Shown: piece after piece, positions 37,238 to 45,018 of the stretch
Position numbering within the stretch: position 1 is the stretch's first letter
Layout of the letters: the number at the start of each line of letters is the position of its first letter
Assembly (NCBI RefSeq): GCF_002812205.1
Contig: NZ_NPEA01000010.1
Span: 87,552-151,551, forward strand
Length of the DNA stretch: 64,000 nucleotides
Direction of reading: 5' to 3'
Source: Leptospira neocaledonica
GTDB lineage: Bacteria > Spirochaetota > Leptospiria > Leptospirales > Leptospiraceae
The notes under the pieces: model-generated
What the model was told of the DNA's origin: nothing
The model's database searches: none
The model's input: only the letters and a program-made list of their open reading frames with translations
Position numbers and translations under genes: made by a program

Positions 37238-37267
37238 AAAGAATCCTCCCTATTTGAAAAGGAAAGG

Positions 37268-37297
37268 AAGGCGGGACATGTTCCCGCCTTTTTTTGT
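37268..37297 (+). terminator. Intrinsic terminator of the small membrane protein gene
   Basis: AAGGCGGGA / TCCCGCCTT stem with a 5-nt loop followed by a run of seven T. Textbook rho-independent terminator 30 nt past the stop codon. Confidence 0.93.
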
Positions 37298-37332
37298 TGG
37301 AAAAGATAAAAGAAGAATTATCTCTGTAATCT

Positions 37333-37995
37333 GTGAGCCTAGAATTCAAACGCCCGGACACCAAACATTCCATCCTATACGTAGCCGATCCGGTCTGTGC
37401 CTGGTGTTACGGTTTCTCCCCTATTTTTGAAAAGATTAGAGAAAAATACTCCGAAAAGATAGAATTCACATTAGTGCTTGGTGGATTAAAATACGGACCC
37501 GAAGTAGAAACATTTTCGGAAGAAGTCACCGAAAAACTAAAATACCTCTGGAAAGAAGTAGAACGGATCTCTAAAAGAAATTTCCATTATGATATACTTC
37601 AAAATCGAAATGTAAAATATGATTCGGAACCTGGTTCCAGGGCAGTCATCACAGCACAAAGGATCGATCCAACTTTATCTTTTTCCTTTTTAGATAAGTT
37701 ACTGGAAGGTTTTCACTCCAAAGGAAAGGACCCGAATCGTTTTGAAACATACGCAGAGATCGCTTTCGAACTTTCTTTGCCCTTGGATGAATTCAAAGAA
37801 TTGTATGATAGAGAAGAAACTCTCTTGGAAACTAGGAATGATTTCAATTACGGGTATATTTTAGGTGTAACCGGGTTTCCTTGTTTGGTGTTTTCAGATG
37901 GTCTAGATAGAGGTATCTTAACTAAAGGATATGCTTCCTTTGCAGAAGTGGATGGACTCTTAGGGGATTATTTTAGGTCTATAGGAAGTTTTTGA
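37333..37995 (+). CDS. DsbA-family thioredoxin-fold oxidoreductase
   Basis: A 220-residue cytoplasmic protein (no signal peptide) with a thioredoxin-like N-terminal strand and the active site DPVCAWCYGF (CxxC, about residues 22-25). The helical insert and the late cis-proline-type loop GVTGFPCLVF match the DsbA/FrnE group, which includes thiol isomerases and chaperone-like enzymes. Start is GTG at 37333. Its last 28 nt overlap the end of the convergent lipoprotein gene. Confidence 0.85.
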   Translation: MSLEFKRPDTKHSILYVADPVCAWCYGFSPIFEKIREKYSEKIEFTLVLGGLKYGPEVETFSEEVTEKLKYLWKEVERISKRNFHYDILQNRNVKYDSEPGSRAVITAQRIDPTLSFSFLDKLLEGFHSKGKDPNRFETYAEIAFELSLPLDEFKELYDREETLLETRNDFNYGYILGVTGFPCLVFSDGLDRGILTKGYASFAEVDGLLGDYFRSIGSF

Positions 37996-39170
37996 TCCAA
38001 TTCAATCGAATCTCGCTCCCAGACATCCATTTCCTTCAATCTGGGAAATTTTTGCACAATTGCCCGGACGTCTTTTTCCACTCCCATTCTCAAAATAGTA
38101 ATAATATAATTATTCACACTTGCCTTCGGAATTTTTCCGGAGACTACCAATTTAGTTATAACCTCACTAGCTTTAGAAGACTTGAACCAAATATAATGAT
38201 GCAATATGATATTATCTATCCGAGGATCTTTATTTAATAAAACAACAAACTCCCCATCTTCGTATTCGCCGTTACTAAGTTTGTAATTAATGTTCTTACT
38301 TTCCAATAGATAAATAATTTTCTTTCTTTTATCTGGAGTCTTTAGATATAAATTCACCAATTCCAAGACCTGATCTACTCGTCCGGATTGCAAAACTGTA
38401 TTTATATAGATGTCTTCGGTTTCTTTGGAGACTTTTTTAGAAGCAAGGATAGAAACCATAGCCGAAATTCCGGCTAAAGAATTGGACCTTATGAAATACT
38501 CACCAAGAGCCTTGTCCACTTTCAGGTCCCAATTTAAAAAATTATTTAAATAAGAAACGTATCTTGGCTCATCCTCACTGGATATACTATAAAGTATATT
38601 ATATAAAGATAACTTTACTATCTCCCGGTCCGCAGGAAATTTTTCGATTATCTTTTGGCACAAATCGGGAGGCCAGGCATAATCAAACGATTCTAATAAT
38701 TTTAAAATTTTTGTGCTATCTCCAGATTCTAAAGCTTTATTTACGGTCCTCTTCGGGGCCGGAGACTGATAATAATCGGTATTCCCGTTAATATCGAAGG
38801 AACTTCTAGCAAACAAGTCCAGGATAAATACGACCGGAGTCATGGCAGTTGAAATCGGAAGAAATCCCATTCTTGTCACATAACCTGCATCTCTAGGAGT
38901 CCACAAAAGTTTAACGGTATCGTTGAATGCATCAGGTATCCTTATAATAGGATGAACTATAATTAAATCCAAAATAACGGCGACCAGACCAAGAGGTATA
39001 TATACTGGAGCGGCCAGAATTTTATAACCTGTTTCCTCAGGGACTAAATTTTCCTCCACCTTAATAACTAAAGGAGTATTATTCCTGTTGAATACAGCGC
39101 AATTGGAAAATCCCAAAACAAATATCAAAAAAACTGCAATCGATTTAAGATAAAATCTAGGCCTTCTCAT
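37968..39170 (-). CDS. Lipoprotein with helical repeat tail, paralogue of the next gene
   Basis: A 400-residue exported protein; signal with lipobox GFSNC (cysteine about residue 24). Residues about 45-125 (YIPLGLVAVILDLIIVHP, IPDAFNDTVKLLW, VFILDLFARSSFDI) are clearly related to the whole mature part of the next, short gene. The rest (about 140-400) is a helix-rich region of repeats (LLESFDYAWPPDLCQKI and similar) reminiscent of a solenoid. Function unknown. It starts within the 4-nt overlap with the upstream paralogue, so both are co-translated. Confidence 0.75.
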   Translation of the reverse strand: MRRPRFYLKSIAVFLIFVLGFSNCAVFNRNNTPLVIKVEENLVPEETGYKILAAPVYIPLGLVAVILDLIIVHPIIRIPDAFNDTVKLLWTPRDAGYVTRMGFLPISTAMTPVVFILDLFARSSFDINGNTDYYQSPAPKRTVNKALESGDSTKILKLLESFDYAWPPDLCQKIIEKFPADREIVKLSLYNILYSISSEDEPRYVSYLNNFLNWDLKVDKALGEYFIRSNSLAGISAMVSILASKKVSKETEDIYINTVLQSGRVDQVLELVNLYLKTPDKRKKIIYLLESKNINYKLSNGEYEDGEFVVLLNKDPRIDNIILHHYIWFKSSKASEVITKLVVSGKIPKASVNNYIITILRMGVEKDVRAIVQKFPRLKEMDVWERDSIELDQKLPIDLK

Positions 39171-39532
39171 ATATCAAATCCGCTTCTACCTAGAAAAGAG
39201 GCTAAAAAAACAATTGGGCTAACCGCTACTTTTGGAAGAAAGATTGCCGTTTGGAAAACTACCCCGCCCGAAGGATCCTTCCAAACAACCTTATAAGTAT
39301 CGTTTAACGCATCTGGGATAACCGAAATTGGATGAATTATGAAAGTGTCTAACACAAGTGAAGTTAATCCTACCGGAATGAATATGGGAGCCAGGGCTAT
39401 TTTAGAGGGAACCGATCGGGGATCTACTTTTTCATCTAAGTAGTTCGTAAGAATACGATTTTCTTTTTGAAATGTGGCGCAGCTCAAGACGCTTAAGGAA
39501 AGTATAACGATAAAAAAAGTGACTTTTTTCAT
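39167..39532 (-). CDS. Short lipoprotein paralogue
   Basis: A 121-residue lipoprotein (signal MKKVTFFIVILSLSVLSC). The mature region has IFIPVGLTSLVLDTFIIHP and VIPDALNDTYKVVW, matching the N-terminal domain of the downstream gene and ending in the same SGFDI/SSFDI sequence. It is thus a stand-alone copy of that domain, with hydrophobic segments suggesting membrane contact beyond the lipid anchor. Family unknown. Confidence 0.75.
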   Translation of the reverse strand: MKKVTFFIVILSLSVLSCATFQKENRILTNYLDEKVDPRSVPSKIALAPIFIPVGLTSLVLDTFIIHPISVIPDALNDTYKVVWKDPSGGVVFQTAIFLPKVAVSPIVFLASFLGRSGFDI

Positions 39533-39581
39533 AATCTAAGCAGGAGGCTAAGATAAAACTAAGGGAATACTATATTGTCAA

Positions 39582-39617
39582 GTTTTAAAAAAAACAAGGA
39601 CGAGTCTCCTCGTCCTT
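39582..39617 (-). terminator. Intrinsic terminator after the alcohol dehydrogenase gene
   Basis: AAGGACGAG / CTCGTCCTT stem with a 4-nt loop; on the minus strand followed by TTGTTTTTTTT. It ends the gene at 39633-40655. Confidence 0.92.
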
Positions 39618-39632
39618 CAAATCCAATGTACT

Positions 39633-40655
39633 TCATCTCACAACGATCAACTTAGTCTCCTCTTCCAAGAAAGCATCCGCCGCTTCCGACCAAGATGCCT
39701 TACGTGTGGTAACCTTAGAAGGATCAAAACCTTCTTCTTCTACTAATCTCAAAATTTCAGGGATCCATTCTCTGGACCGAACTCTTCCCAAACGAATGGT
39801 AGCGCCATTATTATATAATTCTAAATAAGGAATTGGGATACTATTGGTCCAGAAAATAGAAGCGGATCCGAATTCTCCTTCTATTCCGAGAGACCTAAGA
39901 CCACAGTCCCAACCTTCCGCAGTTCCATTTGCATCTGCAATAATATCAAACTTACCGAAACTTTTGGGAAAAGAAGTCACCTGCTCCACTTTCACTCCGT
40001 AGGATTCCGCGATCTGTAAACGTTTTTTGTCTGTGTCCATGTATACTAGTTCCGCGGCGCCCATATGTTTTGCAAGAGCGGCAGTATATAATCCAATACT
40101 AGAAGCAAAACCTCCTAACACTAGCACGGATCTATTTTTGTTTTGTTTGAGGTGCATCCCCACAAGCTTCCAAGCTTCTACAATATTATCGCTAATGCTT
40201 GCGATCGCAGCAGGATCGGTCTTATTAGAAAATGGGATCAACATCTCTTTTGCATAAGGAACCAAAACGGAATCGGAGATCGCCCCACCGAATTCCTTGG
40301 CACCTTTTCCCATTCCGTAAGCACTTGTATGGGGAACAGTGCTGCAACTTTTAGTTAGTCCGGTTTCACAATTCGCACAATGCCCACAGGAAATTTGAAA
40401 AGGAACCGCCACACGCATTCCTTTGGGGAAGAGGGAAGATAATTCTTCACTTGTTTCTATAATTTCTCCTACAAACTCATGGCCTAAAGGAAAAGGAGGA
40501 CGGAATAATGTCTGCCCTCTTAAAATAGGAAGATCCAGATCGCATCTGGCTACCGCCAAGGGACGAACCAAGGCCTGGTTCGGTCCGGAAAGTTTAGGAT
40601 CCAGGACTTCCTCCCATTCTACTCGATTTCTTTTAGAAAATAGCAATTGTTGCAT
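39633..40655 (-). CDS. Zinc-dependent alcohol dehydrogenase (MDR family)
   Basis: Medium-chain dehydrogenase/reductase of about 340 residues. Catalytic zinc site ARCDLDLP with PPFPLGHEFVGEI, structural zinc cysteines CGHCANCETGLTKSC, and nucleotide-binding VLVLGGFASSIGLYTAAL are visible. The substrate is an unknown alcohol or aldehyde. I start at 40655 because GGAGG sits 7 nt before this ATG; an earlier TTG lies inside the operator. Two dyads between this gene and the divergent tetR gene show local control by that regulator. Confidence 0.9.
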   Translation of the reverse strand: MQQLLFSKRNRVEWEEVLDPKLSGPNQALVRPLAVARCDLDLPILRGQTLFRPPFPLGHEFVGEIIETSEELSSLFPKGMRVAVPFQISCGHCANCETGLTKSCSTVPHTSAYGMGKGAKEFGGAISDSVLVPYAKEMLIPFSNKTDPAAIASISDNIVEAWKLVGMHLKQNKNRSVLVLGGFASSIGLYTAALAKHMGAAELVYMDTDKKRLQIAESYGVKVEQVTSFPKSFGKFDIIADANGTAEGWDCGLRSLGIEGEFGSASIFWTNSIPIPYLELYNNGATIRLGRVRSREWIPEILRLVEEEGFDPSKVTTRKASWSEAADAFLEEETKLIVVR

Positions 40656-40666
40656 GGCCTTCCTCC

Positions 40667-40686
40667 GATAGACCAATCAGTCTATC
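40667..40686. promoter_or_regulatory. TetR operator 1
   Basis: GATAGAC-CAATCA-GTCTATC, perfect 7-bp arms with 6-nt spacer, 12 nt before the dehydrogenase start. Binding here would cover the ribosome site or the promoter. Confidence 0.75.
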
Positions 40687-40710
40687 ATCAAATCGTCCTC
40701 ATAAAAATAG

Positions 40711-40730
40711 GATAGACCAGTTAGTCTATC
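40711..40730. promoter_or_regulatory. TetR operator 2
   Basis: GATAGAC-CAGTTA-GTCTATC, the same arms as operator 1 with centres 44 bp apart (four helical turns), ending 17 nt before the tetR start. The twin copies strongly suggest that the adjacent TetR protein controls both divergent genes. Confidence 0.75.
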
Positions 40731-40746
40731 ATTTTATTTTAGTCCG

Positions 40747-41358
40747 ATGAACAAACGAAAACCTGAACTAGTCTCGGGAGAAGGTCCCTTCGAAAGGATA
40801 GCATCCACGGCAGTCCGTCTGATGTATTCCCAAGGATATGCTGGAACCTCGATTAACCAGGTGATCGATGAATCTGAATCACATAAGGCCAGTTTTTATA
40901 GATACTTTCAAACTAAGGAAGATTTAGGAAAAGAATACTTAGAAAGACAGGGTAAGGATTTTCAAAAAGGCTGGGAGAGATTGATGGAAAAATCCGAAAC
41001 TCCCGAAGAGTTCGTGCATAGATGGATGGCTCTTTTAAAAAAGCAGGTCAAGTCCGGAAAATATTTCGGATGTCCTCTCGCTCGATTTATGGGAAGTTTA
41101 GATAGACCGGAGCCGGATCTAGCCGAGAGAAGTTCGTCCGTATTAGGATCCTGGATCTCTTGTCTGGAAAATTATTTTGAAAAGAATAAGAAGGCTCTAA
41201 CACTTCCCTCAAACTTTGATTCCAGAAAAAAAGCGGAACTATTTTTGAAATTATTTCAAGGGAATTCACAATTTTATGTGATGACTCATGACCCCAAATA
41301 TTTTAACGAATTAGAAGAAGAGATGCTTTCTGAATTAAAAAGCATTATAAAAAATTAA
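40747..41358 (+). CDS. TetR-family regulator of the divergent dehydrogenase
   Basis: A 203-residue protein. N-terminal helix-turn-helix about 20-60 ([23 protein letters not shown], then [21 protein letters not shown]), with a helical ligand-binding domain following. The start of the ligand domain has the conserved [10 protein letters not shown] stretch seen in the TetR_C group of YxaF/LmrA-like regulators. Located 17 nt from operator 2, it is expected to repress itself and the dehydrogenase in the absence of an unknown ligand. Its end overlaps the cysE stop by 4 nt. Confidence 0.9.
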   Translation: MNKRKPELVSGEGPFERIASTAVRLMYSQGYAGTSINQVIDESESHKASFYRYFQTKEDLGKEYLERQGKDFQKGWERLMEKSETPEEFVHRWMALLKKQVKSGKYFGCPLARFMGSLDRPEPDLAERSSSVLGSWISCLENYFEKNKKALTLPSNFDSRKKAELFLKLFQGNSQFYVMTHDPKYFNELEEEMLSELKSIIKN

Positions 41359-41900
41359 ACTATTTTTGTCTTCTTAAGGGAGATCTTTACCTTCTTCCCT
41401 TTTAATCTTACAATCTTACCAGGGGCGCCCACTACCGTACAATTATCCGGGATATCATGGTCTATGACCACCGCTTCTGCACCTATCTTTACATTATTGC
41501 CCACGTGAACAGGACCCAATACTGTAGCTCTTGCACCTATGAGCACATTATTCCCCACAGTCGGATGACGTTTTCCTTGATGATTTCCTGTTCCGCCCAG
41601 GGTGACTCCATGGAATAGGATACAATCATCTCCGATTTCCGCAGTTCCGCCAATTACGATCCCCATTCCGTGGTCTATGAATAACCCACTGCCGATCTTT
41701 GCTCCAGGATGGATTTCTATTCCTGTCAAAAAACGATTGAACTGGGAGATAAATCGAGCTAAGAACTTTAATCTTATCTTATATAAAGGATATGCAATAT
41801 ACTTATGCATCAGAATGGAATGTAACCCAGGATAGAGTAAAAATTCCATTCCCCGAGCTGCAGGATCATTTTTAAAAATTGCTTGGATTTCTCGAATCAT
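41355..41900 (-). CDS. cysE: Serine O-acetyltransferase CysE
   Basis: Enzyme forming O-acetylserine from serine and acetyl-CoA, first step of cysteine synthesis. 181 residues, the short (EpsC-like) form without the long N-terminal helical domain. The left-handed beta-helix hexapeptide repeats carry [37 protein letters not shown] and [15 protein letters not shown]; the active-site histidine lies in FIDHGMG and LFHGVTLGG. It follows the holin-like gene by 9 nt, so it is likely the last gene of a three-gene set. Confidence 0.92.
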   Translation of the reverse strand: MIREIQAIFKNDPAARGMEFLLYPGLHSILMHKYIAYPLYKIRLKFLARFISQFNRFLTGIEIHPGAKIGSGLFIDHGMGIVIGGTAEIGDDCILFHGVTLGGTGNHQGKRHPTVGNNVLIGARATVLGPVHVGNNVKIGAEAVVIDHDIPDNCTVVGAPGKIVRLKGKKVKISLKKTKIV

Positions 41901-41909
41901 TCGGAAAAT

Positions 41910-42311
41910 TTAATGAGATCTTTTATTTTTTCGTTCTGATCTGGAATATTCTTCCTTACTTTCTCTTTTGGCTACATAGTTTGCTAAAGTCAGAATGGCT
42001 CCTCCCCAGAAAGCGGCCCAAAAACCGGGAACGAATATTTTATCAGGGAAAATATTTGCGATCCAGAATAGCACGATCGCATTTACCACAAGTCCTGCAA
42101 TTCCCAAAGTTAAAAGATAGACCAGGTATCCGACTCCGAGGGTTACCAAAACTAGAAACCATCTTAAAACAAAATTTAAAAAACCGAAGAATAGGACGAT
42201 TACCACTACGTCCCAAACATGATTGCTGACACGAAAGCCCGAATCAATGAGGGGAAAAACGAAAACTACTACCAAGGACTGGAGTAAAACGGAAAAAAGA
42301 AGTCTGTACAT
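41910..42311 (-). CDS. Phage holin family 4-type membrane protein
   Basis: A 133-residue membrane protein with four hydrophobic segments. The helices and the motif GIAGLVVNAIVLFWIANIFPD match the widespread 'phage holin family 4' group (PF04020), which is mostly chromosomal and not phage-borne. The C-terminus is charged (KRESKEEYSRSERKNKRSH). There are no phage genes nearby, so lysis is unlikely. Spacings of 8-9 nt to neighbours suggest an operon with cysE. Confidence 0.8.
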   Translation of the reverse strand: MYRLLFSVLLQSLVVVFVFPLIDSGFRVSNHVWDVVVIVLFFGFLNFVLRWFLVLVTLGVGYLVYLLTLGIAGLVVNAIVLFWIANIFPDKIFVPGFWAAFWGGAILTLANYVAKRESKEEYSRSERKNKRSH

Positions 42312-42319
42312 CTATATCC

Positions 42320-42508
42320 TTAAACTGTGGAATCGAGGAACTGTCCCAAATGAGGAGGCAATCCGCCAGGAGGAATAACTACCGTTTGTGGCTGCACGAT
42401 TGCATTGTCCGAAACGGAAGCTACTTCTCTGGGTTGGTCTCCTACTAATGCAGGCGCCGAAGAATCGGAATATAAAATTTGTCGAGATCCGACAGCCATA
42501 TAAGGCAT
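42320..42508 (-). CDS. Small hypothetical protein
   Basis: A 62-residue reading frame with no family recognised. Support: AAGGAAG ribosome-site-like sequence 7-9 nt before the ATG, tight 8-nt spacing to the next gene, and Leptospira-like codon use. The peptide is rich in Pro, Val and Ser with a PPGGLPPHLGQF stretch. It has no signal peptide. Confidence 0.5.
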   Translation of the reverse strand: MPYMAVGSRQILYSDSSAPALVGDQPREVASVSDNAIVQPQTVVIPPGGLPPHLGQFLDSTV

Positions 42509-42569
42509 ATTCTTCTTCCTTTCTGTTATATTCTTGCTATTAGACGAATTCGAAAAGCAAAATTATGAT

Positions 42570-43172
42570 CTAACCTTCTAGAACCAATCCACAATCCATT
42601 TTTTCGACCACAAATCCGGTATAGATCAATGGGTAGAGCAAGTAAGTTCCAAACCCTAATACCCAGGCAAATCCTGTACGAGGTGTATCCCTTTCCCCTG
42701 TGCTTTGGAAATATAAGCGAACGGATCTAAATGGCTTTTTGCCAGTGCTGGATGCTGCTAAAGATTTATCTGTAATTCCCAGGCCGCAATTATGAGTTAG
42801 CTTGTTTCCTTCGATACTGATGAGCACTTCTTTTCTTTCGGATTTAGTCCAGGAAACTCTTCTGGTGACTGCACCCTCTAATTCTAGTTCTTTGGATCTG
42901 GCGCCCGTTCCGACTAAGATGGGAAACCTGGCGTATTCTCTATCAAGCCTTCTGTCTTTGCCTTCCGTTCCTGTTGCAAAAGTGGCCATCAAAGTTTTTA
43001 CATCATATTCCAAATCATCCTCGAATTGGACTAAGACGGGCATTTCGGATCTTTGTTCTCCGGAAGAAGGCAACTGAACTTCTGGATTTTTCTTTTCCGC
43101 TCCGGAACAGGATAAAAGGAAAGAGAAGATAGAAACAAAAAATATCGTATAATATTTATCAAATGAATTCAT
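42570..43172 (-). CDS. Putative lipoprotein of unknown function
   Basis: A 200-residue lipoprotein starting at ATG 43172: signal MNSFDKYYTIFFVSIFSFLLSC with cysteine about residue 22. A longer frame adds 30 residues upstream without a signal-like start, so I reject it. The mature part is rich in charged residues and beta strands (VQFEDDLEYDVKTLM, RRVSWTKSERKEVLISIEG) and ends in a partly hydrophobic VLGFGTYLLYPLIYTGFVVE. Family not recognised. Confidence 0.7.
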   Translation of the reverse strand: MNSFDKYYTIFFVSIFSFLLSCSGAEKKNPEVQLPSSGEQRSEMPVLVQFEDDLEYDVKTLMATFATGTEGKDRRLDREYARFPILVGTGARSKELELEGAVTRRVSWTKSERKEVLISIEGNKLTHNCGLGITDKSLAASSTGKKPFRSVRLYFQSTGERDTPRTGFAWVLGFGTYLLYPLIYTGFVVEKMDCGLVLEG

Positions 43173-43355
43173 AGTATGTCCGACACTTCTATGAAACCCC
43201 GGAAAGAATTCCTGTCCAGCTAAAATCACGGTTGGACGAATACAAATTGACAAAGGTTTCAAACAAAACGATAAATAGAAATTTATTTCATATGTCCGAC
43301 TCGAGGCCCGGGTTAGATATTAAATAAGTGCCAAGACCTATCGGGAAGGCCTAAT

Positions 43356-44231
43356 ATGCGATCCTTATCCATAAACCATTATATACTTCTAATATTTTCC
43401 AAAACGAAACTCCAGTTCGGATTTTCTAAACGAATACAGATCCTTATTCTATTATCGATCTATTCTTGCTCTTCCTTTCCAAGAGGTGATAAGTCTTTGA
43501 TCTCAAGGGAGCATCAATATTCTCTTTTTTATACGAATGAAGAAGGTAACGTTTATAGAACAGACCTAAGTCTTAAAACAAAATATAAAGATGCATTTAC
43601 TGACCTGGAAAAATTCGACTCGGAATTTATAGGTCCTCAAAAGCAAAAATATACTGAAAGAATTAAGGAAGTTTCCTTATACAAATCGGAACTCAAAAAA
43701 GACAGCAGTTCTATTATTAGAAAATTAGGAGGAGTTCTTGCAATTGCCGCAATCACTCCTGTTCCATTTGCTTTCGAAACCACTTTAATTTTAGGAACAA
43801 TCTACGTAACATATCAGAGAGTTACGGAAACTGCTGAAGCAAAGATCAGAAAAAAACATGTAGAATTCCTAATCAATGAATGTGCAAACTCAGAAGACAG
43901 TCTAGAAGATTTTAAAGAAGATCATTTGGATATATTTGTTTCCCGTTGGAAAAAAGAATTTATGAAGGAATCCAATCATTTTGTGAATGCAGACGATTGG
44001 GAAGATGTTCGCTTACTGGATACTCTTATGGAGAAATACCAGATCGATAAGGAATGGCTTAAGATTAACGCCGAATGGGAATGGAAAGCTTCTACCCAAC
44101 ATTGTAATAGGGAAACCAAAGAGGAAAAAGATAGTCGTATCCATAAGGAAGAAAAGAAATGGAAAAAGAATGGATCCAAGACTGAAAACCGCATTGGATT
44201 ATCTGAAAAAAGGGGACTCGAATTCCGCTAA
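43356..44231 (+). CDS. Putative lipoprotein overlapping the TPR gene
   Basis: A 291-residue protein with a long N-terminal region before a hydrophobic signal-like stretch (RIQILILLSIYSC, cysteine about residue 38), so export as a lipoprotein is possible but not certain. The mature part is hydrophilic with a central hydrophobic segment (VLAIAAITPVPFAFETTLILGTIYV) and a lysine/glutamate-rich C-terminus. Its last 62 nt overlap the start of the next gene in another frame. Unknown family. Confidence 0.6.
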   Translation: MRSLSINHYILLIFSKTKLQFGFSKRIQILILLSIYSCSSFPRGDKSLISREHQYSLFYTNEEGNVYRTDLSLKTKYKDAFTDLEKFDSEFIGPQKQKYTERIKEVSLYKSELKKDSSSIIRKLGGVLAIAAITPVPFAFETTLILGTIYVTYQRVTETAEAKIRKKHVEFLINECANSEDSLEDFKEDHLDIFVSRWKKEFMKESNHFVNADDWEDVRLLDTLMEKYQIDKEWLKINAEWEWKASTQHCNRETKEEKDSRIHKEEKKWKKNGSKTENRIGLSEKRGLEFR

Positions 44232-44781
44232 GTCCGTCCTAATTTCTTGGACAGAGTCGGAACCGAATAATCCTAATGCATTCTTTCATTTAGGGATGTG
44301 CCTCTCTCAATTAGGCGAGATGGTCCCGGCAGAATCCGCATTGCAAGAATGTATCGGCCTGGAACCCGCACATGTGCAAGCCTGGGTAGGACTTGGAGTT
44401 CTATTCGCTCGCAAAAAGGATAAGCCTAAAGCAGAATTCCATCTTTCCAAGGCATTGGAACTGGATGATACGGATGTATTTGCTAAAAAAAATCTGGCCG
44501 CCGTTTATACAGGCGCTTCTAAATTCGATCGTGCCTTAGATCTACTCAAAGATCTGTCTGAATCGGAGCTGTCCGATTCCCCTACTCTATATGCATTAGC
44601 AATTTGTTATGTTAGAACCAATCGTTTCGAGGAAGCCAGAGAAACTTTCCGAAAATTAGAGATCGTAGGTATCCCAGACCAGGTCAAAAAAGAATATCTT
44701 CAACTGAAACAGTTGTTGGAAGAGAAACAATTCGAGCAAGGCGGGATCTGGAGTTTTCTTAAAAAAGAAGAAGAGAACTGA
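44170..44781 (+). CDS. TPR-repeat protein
   Basis: A 203-residue soluble protein of tetratricopeptide repeats: DYLKKGDSNSAKSVLISW, PNAFFHLGMCLSQLGEMVPA, AWVGLGVLFARKKDKPKAEF and so on. I take the start at ATG 44170, preceded by GGAAAAAGA; a longer frame to 43987 would be mostly the overlap with the preceding gene and lacks a ribosome site. TPR stacks bind partner proteins, here unknown. The overlap suggests translational coupling with the upstream lipoprotein. Confidence 0.8.
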   Translation: MDPRLKTALDYLKKGDSNSAKSVLISWTESEPNNPNAFFHLGMCLSQLGEMVPAESALQECIGLEPAHVQAWVGLGVLFARKKDKPKAEFHLSKALELDDTDVFAKKNLAAVYTGASKFDRALDLLKDLSESELSDSPTLYALAICYVRTNRFEEARETFRKLEIVGIPDQVKKEYLQLKQLLEEKQFEQGGIWSFLKKEEEN

Positions 44782-44840
44782 CTTTTTTTCTTTTCTACTT
44801 GACTTTCTTTTTCAATTTGCCGAGTCTAAAATCATAACGT

Positions 44841-44903
44841 ATGGCGCAGAATTTTTTCCAAGCTAATTTGCTCGGTCTCCTCTTACTCCTTCTTTGGAGT
44901 TGA
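44841..44903 (+). CDS. leuL: Leucine-rich leader peptide of leuA (attenuator)
   Basis: A 20-codon reading frame MAQNFFQANLLGLLLLLLWS, with eight leucine codons in ten (TTG, CTC, GGT, CTC, CTC, TTA, CTC, CTT, CTT), followed by TGA. An in-frame stop two codons upstream fixes this ATG as the start. It stands in front of a leucine-synthesis gene, with a terminator hairpin 24 nt later. By analogy with enteric leu leaders, ribosome stalling at scarce leucyl-tRNA would let transcription pass. No Shine-Dalgarno site is visible; leaderless start is possible. The name is by analogy. Confidence 0.75.
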   Translation: MAQNFFQANLLGLLLLLLWS

Positions 44904-44907
44904 GAGG
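44879..44907 (+). promoter_or_regulatory. Pause hairpin over the leader leucine codons
   Basis: Stem CCTCT(44879-44883)/AGAGG(44903-44907) with an inner stem ACTCC(44885-44889)/GGAGT(44896-44900). A ribosome moving over the leader would melt it. The downstream arm TTGAGAGGA (44900-44908) can alternatively pair, with G-U pairs, to TTCTCTTGA (44937-44945) inside the terminator loop, an antiterminator candidate. Confidence 0.55.
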
Positions 44908-44926
44908 ACGGAAATATTGCGCGTGC

Positions 44927-44957
44927 AAAAACCCGCTTCTCTTGAGCGGGTTTTTTT
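44927..44957 (+). terminator. Attenuator terminator before leuA
   Basis: ACCCGCT / AGCGGGT stem, extended by A-T pairs, 7-nt loop, then seven T. It is a strong intrinsic terminator located 61 nt before the leuA start, and after the leader peptide; its T-run gives it direction on the plus strand. Confidence 0.88.
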
Positions 44958-45018
44958 GTATCAGGGCCTCTTTCCCGGCAAAATCTCTCGCTCTTGAGAC
45001 CGGAAAAAGAGAGTATCC

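Noticed and set aside
41910..42311. Holin-family protein as evidence for prophage
   Set aside because: No other phage gene is near, the family is mostly chromosomal, and the gene sits in an operon-like set with cysE.
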